From Ruminococcus sp. (GTDB lineage Bacteria > Bacillota > Clostridia > Oscillospirales > Ruminococcaceae), in the NCBI GenBank assembly GCA_017460665.1, contig JAFUAO010000091.1, forward strand, positions 1-64,000: 64,000 nucleotides of DNA. Reading direction: 5' to 3'. Positions 25,468 to 34,368 of this stretch are shown one piece after another; within the stretch, counting starts at the first letter, position 1; every line of letters starts with the position of its first letter. The notes under the pieces were generated by a model that was not told the origin of the DNA, searched no databases, and was given only the letters and a program-made list of their open reading frames with translations. Made by a program: the position numbers and the translations under genes.

Positions 25468-28400
25468 AGTCTACTGATTTTAGGGAGTCCGCCATACTGA
25501 TCCGTTCCAGCTTGATCTCCATGAACAGATCCACGATCACGGTGAACAGAAAGGTCAGTATTATGCTCAAAACGAAGCTGAAGGGCAGGACCCTCACCCG
25601 GAAGTCCACCAGATCCACTACGATCTGGTCCATTACGAACCGGTGGAGGAAAACTCCCAGGATAAGCCCTGCAAGAGCTCCTGCGGCGGTGAGGACAAGG
25701 TTCTCCCGGAGAACATAGGCCGAGGTCTCCCGGCGGAAAAAGCCCAGCACCTTGATCGTTGCGATCTCACGGGTGCGCTCGGTGATGTTGATGTTGGTCA
25801 GGTCGTAGATCACCACGAATGCCAGTCCTGCGGCGCAGACTATGATCAGCAGGACGATGTAGTCAAGGCTGCTCATCATATTGCTAAGACGCTGGCTCAG
25901 GTCGCTGAAAAGTGTCATTCCCGTAACGTCAGAGAGCTTCGAGATCTCTGCCGCTGACTTAGTTATATCGCTGCCCTCGGGGAAGACCACATAGGCGCTG
26001 TTGTATTTTATGCCCTCAGAGAGCCGGTTTTCGAGAGTCTCTGAGCTTACGAAGATGTAGTTGTAGACGTGGTTCTCAAAGATCCCGGTGACTGTCAGCC
26101 GGAGCTCTTCAAGGTCTTCGTTCCGGAGTACGATCTCGGTCCCCACCTTAGCGCCGTAGCGGTCTGCTACGCTGTGGCTGACAAGAGCCTCCCCTTCTGA
26201 CGGAGCAGCAAGAGACTGGCCCTCAACGGTGCGGAAGTTCATGAAGGTGCCCATATTCTCCCAGCTCTCAGGCGCCATGAGGGTGATGCTCTTGACCTTA
26301 TTGCCGTAGAGCAGGTCCCATGAGCCGGTATACAGCGGCAGATAGCCGGAGCTGTTCTCCTCTAAGGCCGAGATCACCTTCTCCGGGAGCTTGCCCTGGG
26401 GGTCGGTCTTGCAGTTCAGCGATGCGTCAGCGATCTGGACCTCGCCGTATTGGAGCTCCGCAAAGCCGGCAACTGAGTCTCTCAGGCCAAAGCCGGTCAG
26501 CAGCAGGGCCGTACAGCCTCCTATGCCCACGATCATCATGAAGAACCTGCCCTTATACCGCAGGATATTGCGGATCGAGACCTTGTGGAGGAACTTGAGC
26601 CTGTTCCAGATAAAAGGGATCCGCTCCAGAAGCACTCGCTTACCGGCCTTGGGAGCCTTCGGTCGCATAAGGACCGCGGAGTTCTCACGCAGCTCCACAC
26701 GGCAGGCGATCCATGTGGTCCCCAAGGAACAGATCATGGCCGCTGCAAGGCTGAGCAGAGCGAGCTGCCAGTCGAACATATAGGGTATATCCAGAGGGAT
26801 ATACATCAGCTTGTAGGTCATCCAGATCATGGCCGGGAAAAGATAGGTCCCTACTGCGTAGCCGATCACGCAGCCAAGCGCCGACGCTGAGCCTGAGTAG
26901 AGCATGAACTTCCCCATGATCGAGCCGTCGGAGTAGCCCAGAGCCTTCAGCACGCCGATCTGGGTGCGCTGCTCCTCCACCATTCGGCTCATGGTCGTCA
27001 TGCATACCAGAGCTGCTACAAGAATGAAAAATATGGGGAAAACTCTCGCAACCTGCTCAACGATCTGTGAGTCGCTCTCAAAGCAGGCATAGCCGATGTT
27101 GGTGTTGCGGTCGAGGACGTAAACGTCAGGAGACTTGATGTCTGAGAGCTCTTCCTCGGCCTCAGCCAGCTCCTTCTCGGCGTCTGCGATCTTCTCATCG
27201 AATTCAGCGGCGCCGTCCTCGTACTCTGCCAGGCCTTCGCTGTAATCTTTAAGGCCGTCCTCATATTCCTTTAAGCCATCATCGTAGTCCTTTTTGCCCT
27301 TGTCGAACTCAGCCTTAGAGCTTTCGTATTCCTTTAGGCCGTCCTGATATTTTTTCAGCCCGTTCTCATATTCGCTCCGGCCCTGCTGGAGCTCAATGCG
27401 GCTCTGGTCGAGAGCCTGCTGCTGGGAGTCAAGCTCTGCTTTTCCGGCCTCTAACTGCTCCCGAGCGGCCGAAAGCTGCTCACGGCCGGCGTCAAGCTCC
27501 GCTTTTCCTGCTAGGATAGCCTTCTGCTGATCTGCCGGGAGCTGATCCACGATCGGCAGGAGCTGCCCGTACTGCACCTGAAAACTATCCTCCGCAGCCG
27601 AAAGCGCCTCCTCCTGAGAGCTAAGGTCAGCCTCGTTCTTGTCGAGCTCCGCCCGTGCAGTGTCAAGCTGAGACTGGCCCTCTGCGAGCTGCGCCTCGCC
27701 GTCTGACAGCTTCTTCTCCGACTCATCGAGCTGCTTCTTGCTGTCGTCCAGCTTAGCTTTCGCATCGTCCAGCTCCTTCTGGCCGTTTTCGATATCCTTT
27801 GCGGAGCTGTCCAGCTTCTCCTTGGCCTCGTCCAGATCCTGCTTGGCAGAGTCCAGCTCGGCCTTGGAGTCGTCGAGCTCCTTTTGGCCGTCAGCTCGGC
27901 TCTCTTCAAGCTCCTGACGGGCGTCCTTCAGCTCATCGTTTGCGCTGGAGAGGAGCCTCTGGTAGCGTTTTTCAGCTTGAAGGTCTGCCAGTTCCTCCCA
28001 CTTTGGGGTCTCAGACTTTATCACGGCGTCATATTCATCGGAGTAGATCTCATCGTCATTTTCCAGATCCACGAAGATCTCTGTGTAAACGTCGGTGTCG
28101 AAGGCCTCCCTTGGAAGGTAGACAAAGCTGGAAACTTCGCCGTTCCCGATAGATGTGGAGCCTCGCTCGAAGTTGATATAATAGGAGGAATGGGCGATCC
28201 CCACCACCGTTATCTCGCTGAAATTCAGCTGGTCTGAGGTCTTTTTCTCGTTCTCGGAGCTGACCTTGAACACGGTCCCGATCTTTGCTCCGCCGTCCTT
28301 GCTGTCGGTGATGCACTCGTTGGGAGCCTCCGGCATCCTGCCCTCCACCAGCATCAGGCCGTTGATCCTTTCCGGCAGGCTGTGGGTCTTCATGACCCTT

Positions 28401-28702
28401 TGGTTGCCGGAGCGTGTCTCATAGACCACGTCAAGGCTCACAGAGCCCTCTATCTCACAGCCTGCGGCGCTTTTCAGCTCCCTGACGTCTTCCTCCTCCC
28501 AGCCGAGAGTCGAGACAAGGCGCAGGTCGTAGAGCTTTTTGTCTCGGAGGAAGCTGTCCATCATGCTGACCATTGCCGGGGTGGTGATCCTCACTCCCGT
28601 GAAAAATCCCACGCCAAGTGCGATTATGGCAAAAATGGCGAAAAATCGGCCAAAGGTGCCCTTTATCTCACGGAGGGAGGCTTTCCTTAAGGCTTTCTTC
28701 AT
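25466..28702 (-). CDS. FtsX/MacB-type ABC permease with a long extracellular coiled coil
   Basis: 1078 residues. One membrane segment (~17-38) precedes a large outside region, which after ~250 becomes a very long coiled coil (~250-540). Its last part is a near-heptad series of short repeats such as YEDGLKDY and YDDGLKEY. Then come three membrane segments typical of the FtsX domain (~560-690), a second outside domain (~740-930), and three more segments. This is the duplicated FtsX layout of large Firmicute ABC permeases. The substrate is unknown; members export peptides or lipids or act in antimicrobial sensing. Its ATPase is encoded four bases upstream. Confidence 0.88.
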   Translation of the reverse strand: MKKALRKASLREIKGTFGRFFAIFAIIALGVGFFTGVRITTPAMVSMMDSFLRDKKLYDLRLVSTLGWEEEDVRELKSAAGCEIEGSVSLDVVYETRSGNQRVMKTHSLPERINGLMLVEGRMPEAPNECITDSKDGGAKIGTVFKVSSENEKKTSDQLNFSEITVVGIAHSSYYINFERGSTSIGNGEVSSFVYLPREAFDTDVYTEIFVDLENDDEIYSDEYDAVIKSETPKWEELADLQAEKRYQRLLSSANDELKDARQELEESRADGQKELDDSKAELDSAKQDLDEAKEKLDSSAKDIENGQKELDDAKAKLDDSKKQLDESEKKLSDGEAQLAEGQSQLDTARAELDKNEADLSSQEEALSAAEDSFQVQYGQLLPIVDQLPADQQKAILAGKAELDAGREQLSAAREQLEAGKAELDSQQQALDQSRIELQQGRSEYENGLKKYQDGLKEYESSKAEFDKGKKDYDDGLKEYEDGLKDYSEGLAEYEDGAAEFDEKIADAEKELAEAEEELSDIKSPDVYVLDRNTNIGYACFESDSQIVEQVARVFPIFFILVAALVCMTTMSRMVEEQRTQIGVLKALGYSDGSIMGKFMLYSGSASALGCVIGYAVGTYLFPAMIWMTYKLMYIPLDIPYMFDWQLALLSLAAAMICSLGTTWIACRVELRENSAVLMRPKAPKAGKRVLLERIPFIWNRLKFLHKVSIRNILRYKGRFFMMIVGIGGCTALLLTGFGLRDSVAGFAELQYGEVQIADASLNCKTDPQGKLPEKVISALEENSSGYLPLYTGSWDLLYGNKVKSITLMAPESWENMGTFMNFRTVEGQSLAAPSEGEALVSHSVADRYGAKVGTEIVLRNEDLEELRLTVTGIFENHVYNYIFVSSETLENRLSEGIKYNSAYVVFPEGSDITKSAAEISKLSDVTGMTLFSDLSQRLSNMMSSLDYIVLLIIVCAAGLAFVVIYDLTNINITERTREIATIKVLGFFRRETSAYVLRENLVLTAAGALAGLILGVFLHRFVMDQIVVDLVDFRVRVLPFSFVLSIILTFLFTVIVDLFMEIKLERISMADSLKSVD

Positions 28703-28706
28703 AGGA

Positions 28707-29411
28707 TCACCACTCGATCTCCGAAACGTCCTTGATCTCGGTGTTTAGCCGAATATCGGCGATCGTTCCGCTCTTGACAGTTATTATCCGGTCAGCCATT
28801 GCCGAAAGCGCCTGGTTATGGGTTATGACAACGACTGTCATGCCGGTGCTGCGGCAGGTGTCCTGAAGGAGCTTCAGCACAGCCTTTCCGGTGCTGTAGT
28901 CAAGGGCTCCTGTGGGCTCATCACAAAGCAGTAGCTTGGGGTTTTTGGCAAGAGCCCTTGCTATGGCAACTCTCTGCTGCTCGCCGCCTGAGAGCTGTGC
29001 AGGGAAATTCCTTATGCGCTCACCAAGGCCTACCTGCTCCAGCACCTTTTCTGCGTCCAAGGGGTCCCGGCAGATCTGCGAAGCCAGCTCCACGTTCTCA
29101 AGAGCCGTCAAATTCTGCACAAGGTTGTAGAACTGGAACACGAACCCCACGTCATAGCGGCGATATGCCGTGAGCTGGCGCTTGTTCATGGCGGAGATCT
29201 CCGTTCCGTCAAGAACTGCGCTTCCGGAGCTGAGGGTGTCCATTCCGCCGAGTATATTGAGTATAGTGGTCTTTCCGGCGCCGGAGGCTCCCACGATCAC
29301 GCAGAACTCCCCCTTGCCGATCTCGAAGCTGACGTCCTTTAGAGCCTCGATCTCCACCTCGCCAGTCTTGTACACCTTTCTGACGTTTTTGAACTTAACA
29401 TAAGCGCTCAT
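28707..29411 (-). CDS. ABC transporter ATPase paired with the FtsX permease
   Basis: 234 residues from ATG 29411 after AAAGGAG. Walker [10 protein letters not shown], the [17 protein letters not shown]-loop region of MacB/LolD-type ATPases, signature LSGGEQQ and Walker [13 protein letters not shown] are all present. Together with the 1078-residue permease it forms a two-gene operon under a consensus-like promoter. It acts on the cytoplasmic face and drives the permease by mechanotransmission, as known for the MacB/LolD class. Confidence 0.93.
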   Translation of the reverse strand: MSAYVKFKNVRKVYKTGEVEIEALKDVSFEIGKGEFCVIVGASGAGKTTILNILGGMDTLSSGSAVLDGTEISAMNKRQLTAYRRYDVGFVFQFYNLVQNLTALENVELASQICRDPLDAEKVLEQVGLGERIRNFPAQLSGGEQQRVAIARALAKNPKLLLCDEPTGALDYSTGKAVLKLLQDTCRSTGMTVVVITHNQALSAMADRIITVKSGTIADIRLNTEIKDVSEIEW

Positions 29412-29442
29412 GAAAACTCTCCTTTTGAAAAAATACGGATTT

Positions 29443-29471
29443 ATTATATCACATCGCAGAGAAAATTGCAA
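29443..29471 (-). promoter_or_regulatory. Promoter of the ABC exporter operon
   Basis: Minus strand TTGCAA (29471-29466), 17 bases, TATAAT (29448-29443). Confidence 0.8.
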
Positions 29472-29490
29472 GGATCCAAGGTAAAAGAAA

Positions 29491-29539
29491 AGCCTGAACG
29501 TAGGAATTTAAGTTAAATATCTAAAATTTCTCTCAGGCC
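29491..29539. repeat. Imperfect inverted repeat between the ABC operon and the tRNA
   Basis: GCCTGA (29492-29497) pairs with TCAGGC (29533-29538), and the inner AGGAATTTA pairs largely with TAAAATTTCT. On the minus strand it is followed by TTTTCTTTT, like a terminator, but no minus-strand gene lies upstream. It may be a relic terminator. Confidence 0.4.
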
Positions 29540-29568
29540 TTGCGATCCCGATCAAAATATGGTAGAAT
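29540..29568 (+). promoter_or_regulatory. Promoter of tRNA-Arg
   Basis: TTGCGA (29540-29545), 17 bases, TAGAAT (29563-29568), ten bases before the mature tRNA. Confidence 0.6.
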
Positions 29569-29577
29569 ATATGTGTT

Positions 29578-29654
<77 letters not shown>

Positions 29655-29656
29655 GA

Positions 29657-29687
29657 GCCCGGTACTTGTTTGCCGGGCCTTTTTTAT
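29657..29687 (+). terminator. Terminator after tRNA-Arg
   Basis: GCCCGG / CCGGGC (29657-29662 with 29673-29678) followed by a long T run. Confidence 0.85.
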
Positions 29688-29746
29688 TTGTTCGCAGCTC
29701 TTCGGAGCGTTTCTCCCAAAATACCTTAAAAACTTGCAAAAAACCC

Positions 29747-29775
29747 TTGACATTCGCAGGAAAAAGTATTATAAT
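29747..29775 (+). promoter_or_regulatory. Consensus promoter of the sodium:solute symporter
   Basis: TTGACA (29747-29752), 17 bases, TATAAT (29770-29775). Confidence 0.9.
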
Positions 29776-29845
29776 GTAACTACGCTTTATTGATTTAAAG
29801 CTGCATAAGTTTATTGTGCAAAATAAAATGAATGGAGAGTTTACA

Positions 29846-31435
29846 ATGGACTCAAGAGTCGCTACTATCGTGATCCTTGTCCTGTATGTGCTGATAATGG
29901 TCTCTATCGGTGTATACACCTCAAGGCGCACAAAGACAACCAATGACTTCATGCTCGGCGGAAGAAACGTCGGCTCATGGCTGACCGCCTTCTCATACGG
30001 CACGACCTACTTCTCCGCTGTCGTTTTCATCGGATATGCAGGTCAGTTCGGCTGGGGCTACGGTCTATCGGCAAGCTGGGTGGGTATCGGCAACGCTATC
30101 ATCGGCAGCCTTATCCCCTTCTTCCTCTTAGGCCGCCGCACCCGTCTTATGACCAACCACCTTGGCGCTAAGACCATGCCGGACTACTTCGGGAAGAGAT
30201 TTGACTCCAGCAAGCTGAAAACTGCATCTGCGCTTATCGTTTTCATCTTCCTTATCCCCTACACAGCCTCCGTTTACAACGGTCTTTCCCGTCTTTTCGG
30301 AATGGTTTTCGACCTCGGGGAGAACGGCGCTACTATCATAATCGTACTTATGGCCCTGCTCTCTGCGGTCTATGTAACTCTCGGCGGATATAAGGCAACT
30401 GCCCTCAACGATTTCTTCCAGGGCATCATCATGCTGATCGGTATCGCAACTGTCGTTGCTCTCACTGTCCAGAAGAAGGATGGCTTCTCTACTGCAAGAG
30501 AGGCCCTGAACTTGATCCCTGACGATAAGGGCAACACAGGCACTCTGGGCTCCCTCTTCGGGCCCGATCCCCTCAACCTCCTGGGAGTCGTTCTGCTGAC
30601 CTCTCTGGGTACTTGGGGACTTCCTCAGATGGTCCAGAAGTTCTACGCTATCAAAAACGAGGACGCTATCAAGAAGGGCGCTGTCATCTCCACCTTCTTC
30701 GCTTTAGTAGTTGCCGGCGGCTCCTACTTCATGGGCGGCTTCATCAGGCTCTACTGCACACTTGACGCTAACGACACATCAGGAAAGGCCTTCATCGAGA
30801 CTGTGAACGGCAAGCCTGTTTTCGACACTATGGTACCGGCTCTCCTTCATCAGGCTCTCCCGAACCTGCTGATCGGACTTCTGGTAGTGCTGGTGCTCTC
30901 TGCTTCGCTCTCGACCCTGTCATCTCTGGTGCTCACCTCCTCTACGACTCTCACCAACGACCTTATCAAGCCCAGAGTCAAGAACTTCGACGACAAGAAG
31001 CAGATGACCGCAATGCGAGTATTCATCGCAGTTTTCCTTGTGATCTCAGTAATCATCGCCTCCAACAAGAACGCCTCGATCTCCACATTGATGTCTTACT
31101 CATGGGGAGCTCTCTCCGGCGCCTTCCTTGGGCCCTTCCTCTACGGACTTTTCCTCAAGAAGGCTTCTAAGGCGGCCTGCTGGACCAGCTTCTGCACAGG
31201 CGTTGGCATAACACTGATCCATATGTTCCTGTTCAGCTTCGGTATCGAAGCCTTTAGCGGTATCCGCCAGTCGGTGATCGACCTTGGCTGTCCGCTGAAC
31301 CTCCTCTCACCGATCAATGCCGGAGCGTTCTCCATGATCGTTTCGATCATCATCGTTCCGATCGTCAGCAGCTTCACGAAGGCTCCTGATGAGAAGATCG
31401 TTGAGGACGCATTCAGCAGTCTGAACACAAAGTAA
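29846..31435 (+). CDS. Sodium:solute symporter (SSS family)
   Basis: 529 residues from ATG 29846 after GGAGAG; the upstream in-frame ATG at 29828 has no ribosome site. About 13 hydrophobic segments. The N-terminus VGSWLTAFSYGTTYFSAVVFIGYAG split over the first helices, and LTLGGYKA-type and LSTLSSLVLTSSTT motifs, match the SSS family (PutP, PanF, SGLT). The substrate is not evident; amino acid or carboxylate is likely given relatives. Monocistronic with its own consensus promoter and terminator. Confidence 0.88.
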   Translation: MDSRVATIVILVLYVLIMVSIGVYTSRRTKTTNDFMLGGRNVGSWLTAFSYGTTYFSAVVFIGYAGQFGWGYGLSASWVGIGNAIIGSLIPFFLLGRRTRLMTNHLGAKTMPDYFGKRFDSSKLKTASALIVFIFLIPYTASVYNGLSRLFGMVFDLGENGATIIIVLMALLSAVYVTLGGYKATALNDFFQGIIMLIGIATVVALTVQKKDGFSTAREALNLIPDDKGNTGTLGSLFGPDPLNLLGVVLLTSLGTWGLPQMVQKFYAIKNEDAIKKGAVISTFFALVVAGGSYFMGGFIRLYCTLDANDTSGKAFIETVNGKPVFDTMVPALLHQALPNLLIGLLVVLVLSASLSTLSSLVLTSSTTLTNDLIKPRVKNFDDKKQMTAMRVFIAVFLVISVIIASNKNASISTLMSYSWGALSGAFLGPFLYGLFLKKASKAACWTSFCTGVGITLIHMFLFSFGIEAFSGIRQSVIDLGCPLNLLSPINAGAFSMIVSIIIVPIVSSFTKAPDEKIVEDAFSSLNTK

Positions 31436-31441
31436 AAATAA

Positions 31442-31481
31442 AGCTCCCGAAGACGAGCGATCCGTTTTCGGGAGCTTTTTC
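31442..31481. terminator. Terminator after the symporter
   Basis: AGCTCCCGAA / TTCGGGAGCT (31442-31451 with 31467-31476) with T tract. The A-rich left flank lets it also act leftward. Confidence 0.8.
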
Positions 31482-31490
31482 GTTTAAGAA

Positions 31491-31520
31491 GCGCCATGGC
31501 CTCCGGGGAGACTATGGCGC
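31491..31520 (-). terminator. Hairpin after hom
   Basis: GCGCCAT / ATGGCGC (31491-31497 with 31514-31520), just past the hom stop. On the minus strand TTCTTAAACG follows, a weak tail. Confidence 0.5.
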
Positions 31521-31526
31521 CTTTTC

Positions 31527-32726
31527 TTAGTCAAGTACAGGGTAAACTGCCAGAGCTCCCAGAGCCTCGGCCTTTGCCTGAGCATCCTTGTAGGAGAGCT
31601 CTCCGGAGGTGATGAAGCTAAGGCTGCCGTCCTCACGGAAGACCTCAACAGTGCCCTCAGGCATACCTCCGTCGTCGGGGATCCGGAAATACCAGCGGCA
31701 GCTAAGCTCGTCCACAGGTGCAACGAAGGACTGGTCCTCGGAGGGCTCCCATGTCTGGGAGAATACCGTCACCTTGTGCTTCACGGCCTCGATAACGTCG
31801 CCAAGGACTGCGCTTGCAGTGGGGAGCTTTCCGGCTCCTCTGCCGTAGAACATGGTCTGGTCGATGCCGTCGCCGTAAACAAGGACTGCATTGAACACGT
31901 CGTTTACACCGGACATGATGTTCTCATGAGGGATAAGGGTAGGCATAACTACCGGCAGGATCCTGCCGTCCGGGAGCTTCCTAACGCTGGCCACCAGCTT
32001 GATAGCGCTTCCCAGCACATCGGCAGCGGCAACATCTGTCAGGTCCACCTGAGAGATGCCCTTAGTGTAGACGCTGTCGGGGTAAACGTGCTTTCCGAAT
32101 ACCAGTGAAGAGATTATGCAGATCTTGCGGCAGGCGTCGTGGCCCTCGACATCGGCGGTGGGGTCCTTCTCTGCGTAGCCCAGCTCCTGAGCAAGGCTCA
32201 AAGCCTCGGCAAAGGGCATATTCTCGTCATACATCTTGGTCAGGATAAAGTTTGTAGTGCCGTTGAGGATACCTGCCACCTTGTCGATAGAATTAGCGGC
32301 GAGGCAGCGGTGCAGAGGCCTGATTATGGGGATAGCTCCGCCGACGCTGGCCTCGAAGAAGAAATTGCAGCTATGCTCCTTTGCGGAGGCCAGGAGGATG
32401 TCTCCCTTAGCGGCCACCAGCTCCTTATTGGATGTGGAAACGCTCTTTCCGTGGTCGAGGCAGGCCTTAACGAAGGTGTATGCCGGCTCCACGCCGCCCA
32501 TGCACTCGGCAACTGCCACGATCTCGTCATCGTTTATGATGTCATTGAAATCCTTTGTGAACTTGTCCTGATAAGGAGACCCCGGGAAATCCCTCAGGTC
32601 CAGGATATATTTGATGTCGATCTCGGTGCCGGCACGCTTCTCGATGCTCGCCTTGTTCTTGTAGAAGAGCTCAACGACGCCCGATCCTACGACACCGTGA
32701 CCTAAAACTGCGATCTTTACTGACAT
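31527..32726 (-). CDS. hom: Homoserine dehydrogenase
   Basis: 399 residues from ATG 32726 after GGAGG. An N-terminal Rossmann domain (VLGHGVVGSGV), the SVSTSNKELVAAKGD motif and the catalytic-domain block VGGAIPIIRPL...GILNGTTNFILT...GYAEKDPTADVEGHDA identify homoserine dehydrogenase. The C-terminal ~75 residues are in the place of an ACT domain but diverged. It reduces aspartate semialdehyde to homoserine for threonine and methionine. The ACT protein encoded 18 bases upstream is probably cotranscribed and may provide or modify feedback control. Confidence 0.93.
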   Translation of the reverse strand: MSVKIAVLGHGVVGSGVVELFYKNKASIEKRAGTEIDIKYILDLRDFPGSPYQDKFTKDFNDIINDDEIVAVAECMGGVEPAYTFVKACLDHGKSVSTSNKELVAAKGDILLASAKEHSCNFFFEASVGGAIPIIRPLHRCLAANSIDKVAGILNGTTNFILTKMYDENMPFAEALSLAQELGYAEKDPTADVEGHDACRKICIISSLVFGKHVYPDSVYTKGISQVDLTDVAAADVLGSAIKLVASVRKLPDGRILPVVMPTLIPHENIMSGVNDVFNAVLVYGDGIDQTMFYGRGAGKLPTASAVLGDVIEAVKHKVTVFSQTWEPSEDQSFVAPVDELSCRWYFRIPDDGGMPEGTVEVFREDGSLSFITSGELSYKDAQAKAEALGALAVYPVLD

Positions 32727-32744
32727 AAAAAAACCTCCGCTCGA

Positions 32745-33188
32745 TTATTCCGCCGAGAGCAGCTTGACCTCAAGCACGCCCTCGAGCTCATTGATAGAAT
32801 TCAGGGAATTCAGCTCATCAGGTGCCTCCTCAGTGAGCCGCAGGGAAATATTCACAGCAGCGGCGCCGTCCACGGGGATGCTCTGATTGACTGTCAGAAT
32901 ATTTGCGTGGAGGTCATGAAGATAAACCAGAACGCTTGAAAGCACTCCCGGGCTGTCGCTCAGGAGCAGATAAATATTGACGATACGCCTGTTGAACAGC
33001 TCCTCATAGGAGAAAACGCAGTCCTTATACTTATAGTAAGCGCTGCGGGATATGCCCACTCTTTTGCAGGCCGAGGCGAAGCTCTTCTCGCCCTTGCAGG
33101 CCATGAGCTTCTTCACCTCAAGGACCTTCGTAAAGACCTCGGGCAGTATTTTTGCGTCAACGACTATGAGCTGAGAATCATTGTCCAT
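32745..33188 (-). CDS. ACT-domain protein of the UPF0735/PheB-like family
   Basis: 147 residues from ATG 33188 after GGGAGG. The N-terminal part (KVLEVKKLMACKGEKSFAS, KRVGISRSAYYKYKDCVF) resembles a small helix-turn-helix-like module. The C-terminal part (YLLLSDSPGVLSSVLVYLHDLHANILTVNQSIP) is a clear ACT domain. This two-part layout is that of UPF0735/PheB-like proteins, often beside threonine or branched-chain genes. Here it heads a two-gene operon with hom, so it likely senses an aspartate-family amino acid. Confidence 0.85.
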   Translation of the reverse strand: MDNDSQLIVVDAKILPEVFTKVLEVKKLMACKGEKSFASACKRVGISRSAYYKYKDCVFSYEELFNRRIVNIYLLLSDSPGVLSSVLVYLHDLHANILTVNQSIPVDGAAAVNISLRLTEEAPDELNSLNSINELEGVLEVKLLSAE

Positions 33189-33256
33189 GGCGGATCCTCC
33201 CTGTGATCCAAATGATGATCGTCCGTCAGTGACGAACAACTGTACATTACTTAATT

Positions 33257-33285
33257 ACTATACCACTTTTTCGCTCTCTTGTCAA
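33257..33285 (-). promoter_or_regulatory. Promoter of the ACT-hom operon
   Basis: Minus strand TTGACA (33285-33280), 17 bases, TATAGT (33262-33257). No T-box features were seen in the ~65-base leader. Confidence 0.8.
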
Positions 33286-33335
33286 GGCCTCTTCTCCAAA
33301 AACAGGAGCGGTAACAGAAATGTTTGCTTTTTGTG

Positions 33336-33384
33336 TTGCAATTTCTGTCAAAACGTGCTATAATGAATGCAAACGCATTCATTA
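33336..33384 (+). promoter_or_regulatory. Distal proC promoter with a perfect inverted repeat at the start site
   Basis: TTGCAA (33336-33341), 17 bases, TATAAT (33359-33364). A perfect 10-bp inverted repeat, TAATGAATGC (33361-33370) and GCATTCATTA (33375-33384), overlaps the -10 and +1. It could be an operator or a 5' hairpin. Confidence 0.75.
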
Positions 33385-33397
33385 TATTTATTTTAAT

Positions 33398-33444
33398 GCC
33401 CTTGCAGATACGCAGATCAAAGATCTGCTCCCTGCATATCGGGC
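33398..33444 (+). repeat. Structured leader element, copy 2
   Basis: Complete copy of the element at 13142. Pairs are GCCC (33398-33401) with GGGC (33441-33444), GCAG (33404-33407) with CTGC (33432-33435), and GCAGATC (33412-33418) with GATCTGC (33422-33428) around an AAA loop. It lies ~27 bases after the predicted start of the distal proC promoter, so it would be transcribed. Confidence 0.75.
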
Positions 33445-33447
33445 AAT

Positions 33448-33479
33448 TATAGCATAACGCTCCGCCTATATGCTATAAT
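33448..33479 (+). promoter_or_regulatory. Proximal proC extended -10 promoter with inverted repeat
   Basis: TGC-TATAAT (33471-33479) is an extended -10 without a recognisable -35. A perfect 9-bp inverted repeat TATAGCATA / TATGCTATA (33448-33456 with 33469-33477) overlaps it and could be an operator. Confidence 0.5.
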
Positions 33480-33510
33480 AACTAATATAACAATTTAAGG
33501 AGATATACCT

Positions 33511-34317
33511 ATGAGCAATATAAATATCGGTTTTATCGGTGCCGGGAATATGGGAAGCGCTATCATGAAGGGCATCGCCTCCAGTGAGTCCGGCAAGGAC
33601 ATACAGCTATTCGCCTTCGATCCGGATTCGGATAAGGTCAATGCCCTGAGCCGGATCGGAGTTTCCCCCTGTGAGAGCGAGGCTGAGCTGGTGAAGAAGT
33701 GCAAGTACGTCTTCCTTGCGGTCAAGCCTCAGATCATCGAGACCGTGCTGGAGGCCGCCGCTGAGGGCGCTGACAGCGAGACAGTCTTCGTTTCTATCGC
33801 TGCCGGGATAACTGCTGAGTTCGTGGCCAAAAAGACCCTCCCCGAGGCAAAGGTGATCCTCGTTATGCCGAACACTCCCCTTCTCCTTGGCGAGGGAGCC
33901 TCCGCCCTTTCACGGAACGAGAAGGTCACTGACCAGGAATTCGACCTTATCTTGGGTGTTTTCCGCTCCTGCGGAAAGGCTGAGGTGATCAGCCGTGACA
34001 AGATGAAGGAGATCATCGCTATAAACGGCAGCAGCCCTGCCTTCATCTACCTCTTTGCAAAGGGCTTCATCGACTACGCTGCATCTGTTGGGATCGATCC
34101 CAAGGCCGCTGAGGGGCTCTTCGCTCAGAGCCTTATCGGTTCAGCCAAGATGATCACTGAGTCCGGCTACTCGATCGACGAGCTGATCAAAATGGTGTCC
34201 TCTCCCGGAGGCACTACTCTCGCCGGCCTTGACAGGCTCTACGAGGGCGACCTTACAGGCACTGTTGAAAAGTGCTGTGAGAGCTGCACCAAGCGAGCCT
34301 ACGAGCTGTCAAAATAA
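33511..34317 (+). CDS. proC: Pyrroline-5-carboxylate reductase
   Basis: 268 residues from ATG 33511, with AAGGAGATATACCT before it. N-terminal NAD(P)-binding GFIGAGNMGSAI, the VFLAVKPQ and VMPNTPLLLGEGAS motifs, and the C-terminal signature (VSSPGGTTLAGLDRL) identify ProC, which reduces pyrroline-5-carboxylate to proline with NAD(P)H. Two membrane-protein genes follow after 51 and 20 bases and probably share the transcript. The leader is unusual: two possible promoters, two inverted repeats and the structured element. Confidence 0.94.
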   Translation: MSNINIGFIGAGNMGSAIMKGIASSESGKDIQLFAFDPDSDKVNALSRIGVSPCESEAELVKKCKYVFLAVKPQIIETVLEAAAEGADSETVFVSIAAGITAEFVAKKTLPEAKVILVMPNTPLLLGEGASALSRNEKVTDQEFDLILGVFRSCGKAEVISRDKMKEIIAINGSSPAFIYLFAKGFIDYAASVGIDPKAAEGLFAQSLIGSAKMITESGYSIDELIKMVSSPGGTTLAGLDRLYEGDLTGTVEKCCESCTKRAYELSK

Positions 34318-34368
34318 GTTCTAACTAGGGTCTTGTCCGCATATCCTTGACTGAAAGGATGATGCGGA

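Noticed and set aside
29491..29539. Terminator of a minus-strand gene
   Set aside because: No minus-strand gene lies upstream of it, so it is listed only as an inverted repeat.
33189..33260. T-box leader ahead of the ACT-hom operon
   Set aside because: The leader is only ~65 bases and lacks the T-box consensus and a terminator; only a minor CGTCA/TGACG palindrome is present.
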